DNA of 64,000 nt from Ashinkailepas kermadecensis (lineage: Eukaryota > Arthropoda > Thecostraca > Neolepadidae): the NCBI GenBank assembly GCA_034440615.1, contig JAOTOM010003965.1, positions 1 through 64,000 on the forward strand, read 5' to 3'. Of this stretch, positions 34,264-45,152 are shown one piece after another. The notes under the pieces are model-generated. The model searched no databases. It was not told where the DNA came from and worked only from the letters and a program-made list of their open reading frames with translations. The translations under genes were made by a program, and so were the position numbers. Numbering within the stretch: position 1 is the stretch's first letter; each line of letters opens with the position of its first letter.

Positions 34264-34352
34264 AGGCCGCGCTGACAACGGTGGGGGACTAGGCCGCTCC
34301 GTGCCTGGGCCAACAACGGTGGGGACTGGGCCGCTCCGTGCCTGGGCCAACA
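34264..34352. repeat. ~44-bp tandem duplication
   Basis: gccgctccgtgcctgggcca occurs at about 34292 and 34331 with the preceding aacggtgggg. Confidence 0.75.
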
Positions 34353-34726
34353 ACGCTCATATCTAACACACTCTATCGGCGATCATTAAACCACATGCTT
34401 TTTGTAATATGGTACAGACAGCCATTCATGCACATAAAATATTGTCCAAGGCTTCCCTGGCACTACCAGGAGTGCCTCCTCCGAGGCTTTGGCACCCAAA
34501 GACCGGAACACTTGCTATTCAAGTCTGGAAAGTCGCCCTGAGGCTTGGAAGGCTCGAAAAGGCAATCTGAGACTTGAAATGGTGGTGTCGATCCCTGGAC
34601 TGGTGTGACAACACCCCACAGGATCCACCAGACATGATAAAGCGCCCTGCACGTCAAAAGGGCCTCCGAAGCCTGGAAGTGCCCTCCCGAGCCCTACACC
34701 GGTTCCCCAGTCTTGAAATACACCCA
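34353..34726. other. Unique sequence, nothing recognised
   Basis: No coding or RNA signal identified. Confidence 0.4.
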
Positions 34727-34989
34727 GGTGGTTGACAGGCTGGCCGTGGCCCAGGTGGACAGACAGGCAGGTGGTTGACAGGCTGGCCGTGGCCCAGGTG
34801 GACAGACAGGCAGGTGGTTGACAGGCTGGCCGTGGCCCAGGTGGACAGACAGGCAGGTGGTTGACAGGCTGGCCGTGGCCCAGGTGGACAGACAGGCAGG
34901 TGGTTGACAGGCTGGCCGTGGCCCAGGTGGACAGACAGGCAGGTGGTTGACAGGCTGGCCGTGGCCCAGGTGGACAGACAGGCAGGTGA
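34727..34989. repeat. Minisatellite, 43-bp unit, 6 copies
   Basis: ggtggttgacaggctggccg and tggcccaggtggacagacag; copies are identical apart from the truncated last unit. Confidence 0.95.
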
Positions 34990-35389
34990 CAGGCAGTTGA
35001 CAGGCTGGTTTGGCCGTGAAGTGGTGCATTTGCAGTGGTGCCCGTGAAGGCCGAAATACAAGCTTGGGATTTTCTTTCAGTGAATAGATAGCACTACACA
35101 TGCATATTTGTGACATATGTGGATGGATAAGTGTTGAACGTTTGACATTCAGTGACAATATATTAGAACAGTCGGTGGAGTTGGCTTATATGATTGATTT
35201 TGCTAAAAGGAAGGCGCTCTTGCTATGTACTGACCTGCTTGAAAGCATAACTTGCTTGACCCTCTCGTCCGTCACTATCTAAATACGCCACTGGACTGAA
35301 CGCATATTACATAATATGACCTTTGACGCCGTGGCATGTGGCTGACCCCTGATCACGTGACCGGCGACGATGACGTGTGGCGCCTTCAG
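34990..35389. other. Upstream flank of Cys-module exon
   Basis: Unique sequence. The last 20 bases (gacgtgtggcgccttcag) form the proposed 3' splice site of the exon at 35390. Confidence 0.4.
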
Positions 35390-35514
35390 GCGATTTGCGG
35401 CCATACCTGACCGGGTTCGGCTCTGTGCTCTGCGACTGCGACGAAGGACGGTACCGAGACGGCACCGACAACTGTGTCGATCTGTTCAGCCGGGGCTCCT
35501 GTCCCGCTGGTGAG
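35390..35514 (+). CDS. Exon of a secreted Cys-module protein (DUF4789-like)
   Basis: The exon runs from acceptor ccttcag (35383-35389, phase 1) to donor GGTGAG|GTGAGT (phase 0) and has 41 codons. It encodes FGSVLCDCDEGRYRD, DNCVD and then LFSRGSCPAGE. The order C-x-C-x-x-G-x-Y-x-x-x-x-x-x-x-C followed by L-F-x-R-G-x-C-x-x-G-E is the repeating signature of arthropod DUF4789-type extracellular proteins, whose function is not established. This is recognition by pattern, not by a search. Continuing in phase 0 to the exon at 46905 reads SCPAGE-SLQLSAATEILSC, as the family expects. Its donor is the seed of the 88-bp array that follows. Confidence 0.6.
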
Positions 35515-36300
35515 GTGAGTCGGTACTGACACACTGACACACCGACATACTGCTGACATACTGACCTACTGACACAGCCGGGGCTCCTGTCCCGTTGGTG
35601 AGGTGAGTCGGTACTGACACACTGACACACCGACATACTGCTGACATACTGACCTACTGACACAGCCGGGGATCCTGTCCCGCTGGTGGGGTGAGTCGGT
35701 ATTGACACACTGACATACCGACATACTGCTGACATACTGACCTACTGACACATCCGGGGCTCCTGTCCCGCTGGTGAGGTGAGTCGGTACTGACACACTG
35801 ACATACCGACATACTGCTAATACTATAAAGGGGGGTGGGAGGGGAAAAAAAAAAAAAAAAAGACATACTGCTGACATACTGACCTACTGACACAGCCGGG
35901 GCTCCTGTCCGGCTGGTGAGGTGAGTCGGTATTGACACACTGACACACCGACATACTGCTGACATACTGACCTACTGACACAGCCGGGGCTCCTGTCCCA
36001 CTGGTGAGGTGAGTCGGTACTGACACACTGACACACCGACATACTGCTGACATACTGACCTACTGACACAGGCGGGGCTCCTGTCCCGCTGGTGAGGTGA
36101 GTCGGTACTGACACACTGACATACCGACATACTGCTGACATACTGACCTACTGACACAGGCGGGGCTCCTGTCCCGCTGGTGAGGTGAGTCGGTACTGGC
36201 ACACTGACACACCGACATACTGCTGACATACTGACCTACTGACACAGGCGGGGCTGGTGAGGTGAGTCGGTACTGACACACCGACATACTGCTGCCATGC
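35489..36300. repeat. Minisatellite, 88-bp unit, ~9 copies, built from an exon-intron border
   Basis: Each unit contains ccggggctcctgtcccgctg gtgag (the last 25 bases of the preceding exon), then gtgagtcgg, then actgacacac repeats including tactgac, and ends in gacacag. A unit thus has a donor, a branch-point-like TACTGAC and an AG acceptor with a 63-base gap. One copy is broken by an A17 run with a G-rich leader at 35820-35861. Confidence 0.93.
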
Positions 36301-37060
36301 TGACCATACTGCTGACATACTGACATACTGAGCCACTGACGCATCAACACACTGACACACTAATATGCTGGCACATCCGGGGTCCTGTCCTGGCGGTTAG
36401 GTAAGTTGGTCTTGACACACTGACACGCCGATGCACTGACACACAGACATGCTGAAACACTGACACACTGTACCATGCATGGCGAGTTCCCCAAGTTATT
36501 GTTGCTGTTAGGCCAAATTTTGAGTTCATTCTTTCCATTCATCATCACAGACCTAGTGTTAAAGTTATTGGTGTTTCATTGGCAACACCAAAAGTGCACA
36601 AAGATCCACCCCTCCACTGTGCACTGATGCATCGGCATGCTGAAACACCAACATACTCACACATCAACACAACCTGTTCCGTCAGCCAAATGAGTCCGTG
36701 TTGATACGTGAACACATTGATACACTGACACTGCAATTGCACACACCGACACACTGCCGTACTGACACACTGACATGTTAATTAACAAATACACTAACGC
36801 ACTGACACATTGCACACTGATTCATTGACATACTGCCATATTGAGACACGTAAACATTACCACACTGATATATTGAAATGCTGACACATTGACACATTGG
36901 CACACTGACCCTGGCAATGACATATTGACGTACTGACACACAGACATACTGGTATGCTGACATGTTGATTAACAGGTACACAGGCAAGTGTACACACAGA
37001 CAGACAGACCGACAGAGACAGACAGACAAGCAGACATACAGACATGCAGACAGAGAGGAA
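36301..37060. repeat. Degenerate ~10-bp repeats (ctgacacact)
   Basis: Decayed continuation of the tail of the 88-bp unit, passing at 36990-37055 into cagacagacc-type simple repeat. Confidence 0.75.
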
Positions 37061-38267
37061 TCACTACGACGCATCTCAGCATCCCAGAATTAAAAACACT
37101 CACAAATGAAATGGCATTCGCAAGATTCAAGTGCAGTCTTCCTCGATACTACTTCACAGCGCACATTTATGTTGATGTGTACACATTTTACCCGTCCCCT
37201 CAGGACCCCACTCCTGAAATGCCGCCTATTTTGTGCAATATGCTGTAATCAAGCACAATCTGTCTTTGTCTGAGAACGAAGTAAACAGCAACCCATCGTA
37301 TGCTATTTTTCTGCCCGACATAAAATGGATTTATCAATAAGTGACATGCCCTCAGCAGCAAAGGCGAAGCTGACGAGGCATTCCTGCTTAAGGTTCCCAC
37401 CGTAGCGAGCCGTGTCAAGAGAAGTACTTCGAGCTTTAGGAAGAATGCAAAAGAGCACGGTTAGGAAAAGTCACAAAGTTATAGTTCTAACATGAGAGAT
37501 CTAGCTCATTTTTCTGAATTGGCACACCATACCTCCTCAGCGGTTGCAATTCAACCTCCACCCCACCCCCACCCACACAGGATAGGGCTAGGTAACACAC
37601 AATCATCTAGGTATAGCAAGGTTAACCTTCTAGAGCAAGGCTAACTCACGCCAGCGAACTTTCCAAGCCACTTTCGGTATCGCCTATCTGCCATGGCCTG
37701 ATATGCCTCATCTGATCTTCCATTTCACTCGCCGACCTTTCATCTTCAAACTGGCGATAATAAAAATATATTGGCACGTAAATACTTTCCATCAATATGA
37801 CGAAACGGAATTTTTAATGGAAGCGTTGCGCATTGGGTGGTTAGAATCCACTCTGTGGCGTAACCATTTCGCCTATTTGACTAGCATTCGAACTTTTCGT
37901 ATCATATTGCAAACGTAAGTGCAGTTTAGCCACACATCACTTACAATGACATGCGGCGCACCCACACCGGCTTTGAAGTAACGCGTGCCGCTGATCCGTT
38001 ATTGCAACGCAACGATGCACATAGCTACCCACCACCACTCACGGGTGTTGGGTTGGGGGGAGAACACCACGACACTATATCGATTACACCTGCTTACGAC
38101 GGCGAACCACTGTCGTCCACGATGCACATCGCTCCGGCCGCGGCGGAGAACATTGCACAGCGCCGACACTGGCTGCCAGCCAGCTGACGACGCACCCAGT
38201 CAAAGGAGTGTCGGCAGTGGCGGGGTGTGGCCAGTGTCAGGTCTGTGTCAGGGATGTGTCAAAGCTG
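37061..38267. other. Unique sequence, nothing recognised
   Basis: No convincing exon or repeat. A run of C and A at 37556-37580 only. Confidence 0.4.
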
Positions 38268-38336
38268 CCCGGTTAGCTCAGTGGATAAAGCACTGACATC
38301 TAAAAAAAGTTTGGCGCAGCGGGTCGACCCGCTTCA
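38266..38336 (+). tRNA. tRNA-derived pseudogene or SINE head
   Basis: gcccggttagctcagtggat contains an exact A-box (TAGCTCAGTGG). About 45 bases later gcgggtcgacccgc resembles a shortened T-arm (B-box GGTTCGAATCC lacks bases). The anticodon arm is replaced by an A-rich stretch, so a functional tRNA is unlikely. Confidence 0.4.
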
Positions 38337-38531
38337 GGCGGATTCAGGATTGTTGCAGGATCCATGCATGAAGCCTGTCAGGTCTGGGAAACCTAAAGCT
38401 TTCCCAGCAACGATTCGAAATTTGTTAAAGGCGTGTCAGAAGATGGCGGCGTTTATATTTTGCAATTTACCTCGGAATCCATCAACGTGCACATTGCTCC
38501 ATTGTGAGCAATGCCTATTTCGGACGGCGAT

Positions 38532-38641
38532 GTTCTTCCATGGTCGCCTTCCATGGTCGCCTTCCATGGTCGCCTTCCATGGTCGCCTTCCATGGTCGCC
38601 TTCCATGGTCGCCTTCCATGGTCGCCTTCCATGGTCGCCAT
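38532..38641. repeat. Minisatellite, 13-bp unit, ~8 copies
   Basis: Perfect ttccatggtcgcc repeats, each containing the palindrome ccatgg. Confidence 0.95.
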
Positions 38642-38917
38642 GCACTCTTTAGTGGGCACGCTAGGAGTCACCATGTCCACAATGGAAATATACAGTGGAA
38701 TTTGCCGACCGACAGTGACTCAGGGACTACCAAAGGAACTGCGCAGTTCCAGGGCTGGGATCGATCCTGCGGCGTCTGCACAAACTGCGTCGGACCGTAG
38801 TTTGTAGGCAGTATGCAGAATGGAAAGCTGCCAATGATAGCGCCGACGTTGTGCATACATTAGCCTGATTGCGGGAGCCGGCTGCAGTGGAACAACATGT
38901 TGTTCTACTGCCAGCGA
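38642..38917. other. Unique spacer
   Basis: No feature recognised between the 13-bp and 31-bp arrays. Confidence 0.4.
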
Positions 38918-41510
38918 CTCACACTGGTGTAGCGGTCGACTGATCCTTGGCACACAGGTGTAGCGGCCGACTGATCCTTGGCACACAGGTGTAGCGGTCG
39001 ACTGATCCTTGGCACACAGGTGTAGCGGTCGACTGATCCTTGCCACACTGGTGTAGCGGTCGACTGATCCTTGCCACATTGGTGTAGCGGTCGACTGATC
39101 CTTGGCACACAGGTGTAGCGGTCGACTGATCCTTGCCACACTGGTGTAGCAGTCAACTGATCCTTGCCACACTGGTGTAGCAGTCGACTGATCCTTGCCA
39201 CATTGGTGTAGCGGTCGACTGATCCTTGCCACACTGGTGTAGCAGTCGACTGATCCTTGCCACACAGGACACTGGTGTAGCGGTCGACTGATACTTGCCA
39301 CACAGGTGTAGCGGTCGACTGATCCTTGGCACACTGGTGTAATGGTCGACTAATCCTTGGCACACTGATATAGCGGTCGACTGATCCTTGCCACATAAGT
39401 GTAGTGGTCGACTGATCCTTGCCACACTGATGTAGCAGTCGACTGATCCTTGCCACACAGGTGTAGCGGTCAACTCATCATTGCCACACTGGTTTAGCGG
39501 TCAACTGATCCTTGCCACACAGGTGTAGCGGTCAACTGATCCTTGCACACTGGTGTAGCGGTCGACCGATACTTGCCACACAGGTGTAGTGGTCGACTGA
39601 TCCTTGCCACACTGGTGTAGTGGTCGACTGATCCTTGGCACACTGGTGTAGCGGTCGACTGATACTTGCTACACAGGTGTAGCGGTCAACTGATTCTTGC
39701 CACACTGGTGTAGCGGTCAACTGATCCTTGCCACACTGGTGTAGCGGTCGACTGATCCTTGCCACATTGGTGTAGCGGTCGACTGATCCTTGGCACACAG
39801 GTGTAGCGGTCGACTGATCCTTGCCACACTGGTGTAGCAGTCAACTGATCCTTGCCACACTGGTGTAGCAGTCGACTGATCCTTGCCACATTGGTGTAGC
39901 GGTCGACTGATCCTTGCCACACTGGTGTAGCAGTCGACTGATCCTTGCCACACAGGACACTGGTGTAGCGGTCGACTGATACTTGCCACACAGGTGTAGC
40001 GGTCGACTGATACTTGCCACACAGGTGTAGCGGTCGACTGATCCTTGGCACACTGGTGTAATGGTCGACTAATCCTTGGCACACTGATATAGCGGTCGAC
40101 TGATCCTTGCCACATAGTGTAGTGGTCGACTGATCCTTGCCACACTGTTGTAGCAGTCGACTGATCCTTGCCACACAGGTGTAGCGGTCAACTCATCATT
40201 GCCACACTGGTTTAGCGGTTAACTGATCCTTGCCACACATGTGTAGCGGTCAACTGATCCTTGCCACATTGGTGTAGCGGTCGACCGATACTTGCCACAC
40301 AGGTGTAGCGGTCGACTGATCCTTGCCACACTGGTGTAGTGGTCGACTGATCCTTGGCACACTGGTGTAGCGGTCGACTGATACTTGCTACACAGGTGTA
40401 GCGGTCAACTGATTCTTGCCACACTGGTGTAGCGGTCAACTGATCCTTGCCACACTGGTGTAGCGGTCGACTGATACTTACCACACAGGTGTAGCGGTCA
40501 ACTGATCCTTGCTACACTAGTGTAGCGGTCGACTGATACTTGCCACACAAGTGTAGCGGTCGACTGATCCTTGCCACACTGGTGTAGTGGTCGACTGATC
40601 CTTGCCACACTGGTGTAGTGGTCGACTGATCCTTGCCACACTGGTGTAGTGGTCGACTGATCCTCGGCACACTGGTGTAGCGGTCGACTGATACTTGCCA
40701 CACAGGTGTAGCGGTCAACTGATCCTTGCCACACTGGTGTAGCGGTCAACTGATCCTTGCCACACAGGTGTACGGTCAACTGATCCTTGCCACACTGGTG
40801 TAGCGGTCGACTGATACTTGCCACACAGGTGTAGCGGTCGACTGATACTTGCCACACAGGTGTAGCGGTCGACTGATCCTTGCCACACCGGTGTAGTGGT
40901 CGACTGATCCTTGCCACACTGGTGTAGCGGCCGACTGATCTTTGCCACACCGGTGTAATGGTCGACTGATGGTTGGCACACTGGTGTAGCGGTCGACTGA
41001 TCCTTGCCACATTGGTGTAGCGGTCTACTGATCTTTGCTACACTGGTGTAGCGGTCAACTGATCCTTGCCACACAGGTGTAGCGGTCAACTGATCCTTGC
41101 CACACTGGTGTAGTGGTCGACTGATACTTGCCACACAGGTGTAGCGGTCGACTGATCCTTGCTACACTGGTGTAGTGGTCGACTGATCCTTGCCACACTG
41201 GTGTAGCGGTCGACTGACCCTTGCCACACTGGTGTAGTGGTCGACTGATCCTCGGCACACTGGTGTAGCGGTCGACTGATCCTCGCCACACAGGTGTAGC
41301 GGTCAACTGATCCTTGCCACACTGGTATAGCGGTCAACTGATCCTTGCCACACGGGTGTAGCGGTCAACCGATCCTTGCCACACTGGTGTAGCGGTCAAC
41401 TGATCCTTGCCACACCGGTGTAGTGGTCGACTGATCGTTGGCACACTGGTGTAGCGGTCGACTGATACTTGCCACACAGGTGTAGCGGTCAACTGATCTT
41501 TGCTACACTG
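38918..41510. repeat. Minisatellite, 31-bp unit, ~84 copies (first part of split array)
   Basis: Units of tgtagcggtcgactgatcct tgccacactgg with many recurrent variants. A landmark, cacaggacactgg, recurs at about 39263 and 39951, indicating a ~690-bp internal block duplication. The array is interrupted at 41510 by a transposon and resumes at 44484. Confidence 0.97.
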
Positions 41511-44483
41511 CGCACTGTGATAACTCGAAGGAAAAACTGGCCATAAATAATTGCCGACAAAGTATGCTAGTTTCAGGGGCGATTTTGTTCTTAATCGAAA
41601 GAGCTTCACATTTCGAAAACATGGAGAAGCTCTATTGTCTTAAAGATTGCTTAACCCAGGAATTTCAGAGGTAATACCTACAAGAGTGAAGGGAACATTC
41701 CCCTCCCCTCATTTTGCTTCCGCGAAATATCTCGGGAACCAATTGAGATAGACAGCTCAAATTTTGCACACACCTACATGAGTATCTAGTTTACTTCGTT
41801 TTAAAAGATTGACGTCCAGTCATGCATAGTGATATCATAATGACGTCATAAGCGAAGTCCATGGGCACTCATATATTGGATAATTATTAGTTAGCGTTTG
41901 CTATAGGAGCATTCTGCACTGTAAATGTGACCAAATAATTGCTCCGCAGAATAGATCCAAGATCTCCTTGTCTTAAGTGGCTGAAATTATTCCAAAATAC
42001 ATCCATAAGATATGACACACAGGTAAAATATGTGTCTCTGAAGGCACGTCGAGCCGTGTTCCCGTCGTTAGACGTACCTACCTACCTAGCACATGGCTGA
42101 TCCACGACAAGACCCAGTCTCTCCCGGAACTGCTGTTGTAATTCTTTCCTTCTTTCTTTCACACGCATCTTGTTTTCTTCGCCAGACACTGCCCACACTT
42201 TGACCTCCAGGCAGCAAGAAATGTGGAGAAGGCACTCAAAGCATCGAATCCAGGCATGCATAGTTGAGAGACCGAGCTGACATGCACCCTCGCGGGCGGG
42301 TCGAGCCGCGGCAGCAGACAGGTCATTTATCTGATGAGGTGTGCACCCAAAAATGGTGCATGTCATGCTGCTGCCGGTGTTGGTCAGAGCGTTCACTACC
42401 TTGCTGTGAATCATGGTGAGTTGAACATTGTACGCCACTCTGAAACTGGTACCGTCTGTTGCGGCGACGTAGGTCGGCCTCAGTAGACGTATCTCGGATA
42501 CGTCCACCGAGCACGTCACTGTCTCGTTCTTTCCGGGAGGCCTCTGCTGTCTCGCGCTTGTACTGGATCCGCAACGGCCGGCAGAAGCGGATTGAAGACG
42601 GCGTGGGTTGGTCCAGACGCAAGTGCCACCCACTGTTAGTTGCAAAGGCATCAGAGTGGTACAGAACAGATTTTGTTCTGCAGCTTCATCGCCGTCTCCC
42701 ATCTGTTTGTATACAACTTGCCCTGTAGCCTCGTGAAATTCCCATTTGACGCGAAGCACGACCGAAGTGCAGGTGCTGGATGACGTCGACTGCTGGTCGG
42801 CAGGTGAAGCTGAGTCCGTACGGGCGACAGACGGCAGACATGCCACCAGCCGCTGCGTCGTATGATCCAGGAGAACCTGTAGAGAGCTGATGTATGATCC
42901 AGGAGAACTGACGTCTCGGTGAATTGCATGCTGTTGACTGCCGGATAGCACTCTACCTTGGCCTCATGCACCTTTTCATAGGCAGGCAGGATGTCTGTCT
43001 TCGCCGCATCATTCGTCACTCGGCGGACCATACGGTAGCCGTGCACAGACAAGTCAGCCGACACACACATTGCCACCGCCCGGTCTCCTGACACGCGCTC
43101 GGGTTGGCTCACTTTAGAGCTTCTGAGAGCCCGGCGAATCTTGCTGGGCCGATTCGGTTATTCCCCCCACCTGTCGCAGCACGAAAGCTGCGTCCTTCAT
43201 GCTCTCAGCACAAACACTTTGCCTAGCAGCCTCCACGAGCTACAGAGAACTGTGCTGTTGAACAACTCTTGAGGACGCCCGACGCTGAGAACGGGCGATG
43301 AGCTGATCGTAGACTCTACCTGGTCGCCCTCGCGCTCCCTCCACGGCCTCGTCATCAAGGCGGGTCTTAGCTTCATCATCACTCACGATGTGGTCACCAC
43401 GCTTTAGGGACATGTAGAACACCTCGTCTCCCGAAAGATAAGTCGCAAACTGACTTCTGAATTTACCCTGGGCTCGCTCATACTTAACCGGCTTTCCATT
43501 TAAGTTATTGGTGATTAAGTCGGTCGCCTTTTTCGTGTCCACAATCGACGACTCAATCGGGAGATAGTCCTGAGGGATTTTCTCCATAACCAACTGCAAA
43601 CTATAAGTAAATACATGAGCATAATAGTTCCCACGCCCAAACGCTTTTGCACTGGTTAACAAGTCCACTAATTCCTCTGCTGACAAGCGCCTCCATTTTC
43701 ACTGTACGCAAAATCCAACCACACTGACCAGACCATTACAGGCAAGGACAGCTCCCCTGCCATGGGAAACGCTCTACGCGACCCATCTCGACTTAGTCGC
43801 CTCGTCAGTTAGGGGATTTTTTTTGCACAGCGATCGCTGGATCAGACTACCCGGTCAAAACACCCCGCCAGCCGGCGCGTCGCGGCGTCCGGCTGGGGCT
43901 TCCCCGTGCCGGCCACCGCATCGCACCGCGACCTGCCGGGATACAATTGATCACTACCGGTGTTAGAGCAGATAGGTGCAGCTGAAACTTACGGTACATA
44001 TAGTCAAAGGATCGCTGATTTCATTGGGACTGGTCTCTGGTTGTGCGCTGTTGTGCGTTTTTTTAAAACCTTAATCGAACTTGGAGGTAATAAAAATTTA
44101 ACGACTGTTGTAATGACTTATTTTTAATCAAAAACAGAAGATTGTGGATCGTTCCATGCCTTTTTGAATTGCTTATCCCATGGAGAATGTTCTCAGCTAT
44201 CATCTCATACCTCACTTGTCCAGGTTAGAATGAATGCATCTTACCTTTATCAGTCGTCAAACTCCGACAACATTTGTGCACGCGTGCATGGTTTTTTTCC
44301 GCACGTAATGTTGTCCATGTCCATGGACTTGTTACTATATCAAATTCTGTGAAAATTGTCATAAAAACTGTGACCTGGTGTGCGTCAAGCATTTGCTGAT
44401 GCCATGGCCCCACGAATATGGCATCAAAAAATTGTCGAGAAATGCATTTCTGGCCAGTTTTTCCCTTGAGCTATCACACTGTG
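41511..44483 (-). mobile_element. Transib DNA transposon inserted in the 31-bp array
   Basis: Left end CGCACTGTGATAACTCGAAG and right end (reverse complement) CACAGTGTGATAGCTCAAGG align without gaps, followed by a shared GGAAAAACTGGCCA. The element is flanked by CACTG at 41506-41510 and 44484-44488, the 5-bp target-site duplication expected of Transib. Removing the element and one CACTG restores a perfect 31-bp repeat period across the junction. The interior carries a decayed Transib transposase on the minus strand. Transib is the superfamily related to RAG1. Confidence 0.85.
42082..43686 (-). pseudogene. Transib transposase, broken
   Basis: Minus-strand pieces appear in three frames. The N-terminal part (43686-43240) starts MSAEELVDLLTSAKAFG. 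The middle (about 43112-42890) has ADLSVHGYRMVRR, ILPAYEKVHEAKVECYP and TETS. The C-terminal part (42951-42082) has LQVLLDHTTQRL, LMPLQL, SKVVNALTNTGSSMTC, INDL, and GLSTMHAWIRCFECLLHIS ending REELR-type helix and GLVVDQP. All follow the order of Transib transposases. Damage: a 32-bp duplication (42860/42892) shifts frame; a block SSIRFCRPLRIQYKRET lies in another frame (42323-42622); positions where the family has FDG and MIDGK read FHE and MIHSK, so two expected acidic residues are lost; and the C-terminal GNTNDGN-type region is absent. Not functional. Confidence 0.8.
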
Positions 44484-45152
44484 CACTGGTGTAGCGGTCA
44501 ACTGATCTTTGCCACACAGGTGTAGCGGTCAACTGATTCTTGCCACACTGGTGTAGCGGTCGACTGATGCTTGCCACACAGGTGTAGCGGTCGACTGATC
44601 CTTGCCACACTGGTGTAGTGGTCGACTGATCCTCTTCACGCTGGTGTAGTGGTCGACTGATACTTGCCACACAGGTGTAGCTGTCGACTGATCCTTGCCA
44701 CACAGGCGTAGCGGTCAACTGATCCTTGCCACACTGGTGTAGCGGTCAACTGATCCTTGCCACACTGGTGTAGCGGTCGACTGATCCTTGCCACACTGGT
44801 GTGGTGGTCGACTGATACTTGCCACACAGGTGTAGCGGTCAACTGATCCTTGCCACACTGGTGTAGCGGTCGACTGATCCTTGCCACACTGGTGTGGTGG
44901 TCGACTGATACTTGCCACACAGGTGTAGCGGTCAACTGATCCTTGCCACACTGGTGTAGTGGTCGACTTATCCTTGCCACACTGGTGAAGCGGTCGACTG
45001 GTCCTTGGCACACAGGTGTAGCGGTCGACTGATCCTTGCCACACTGGTGTAGTGGTCGACTTATCCTTGCCACACTGGTGTAGCGGTCGACTGATCCTTG
45101 GCACACAGGTGTAGCGGTCGACTGATACTTGGCACACAGGTGTAGCGGTCGG
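44484..45152. repeat. 31-bp array, second part (~22 copies)
   Basis: Same unit and phase as 38918-41510, continuing after the transposon. Includes local variants such as tgtggtgg that mark a duplicated ~125-bp block (44800-44930). Confidence 0.95.

Noticed and set aside
44450..44483. Reading the RSS-like end as a true V(D)J recombination signal
   Set aside because: It is the end of a Transib transposon in what looks like an arthropod; only the evolutionary similarity is reported.
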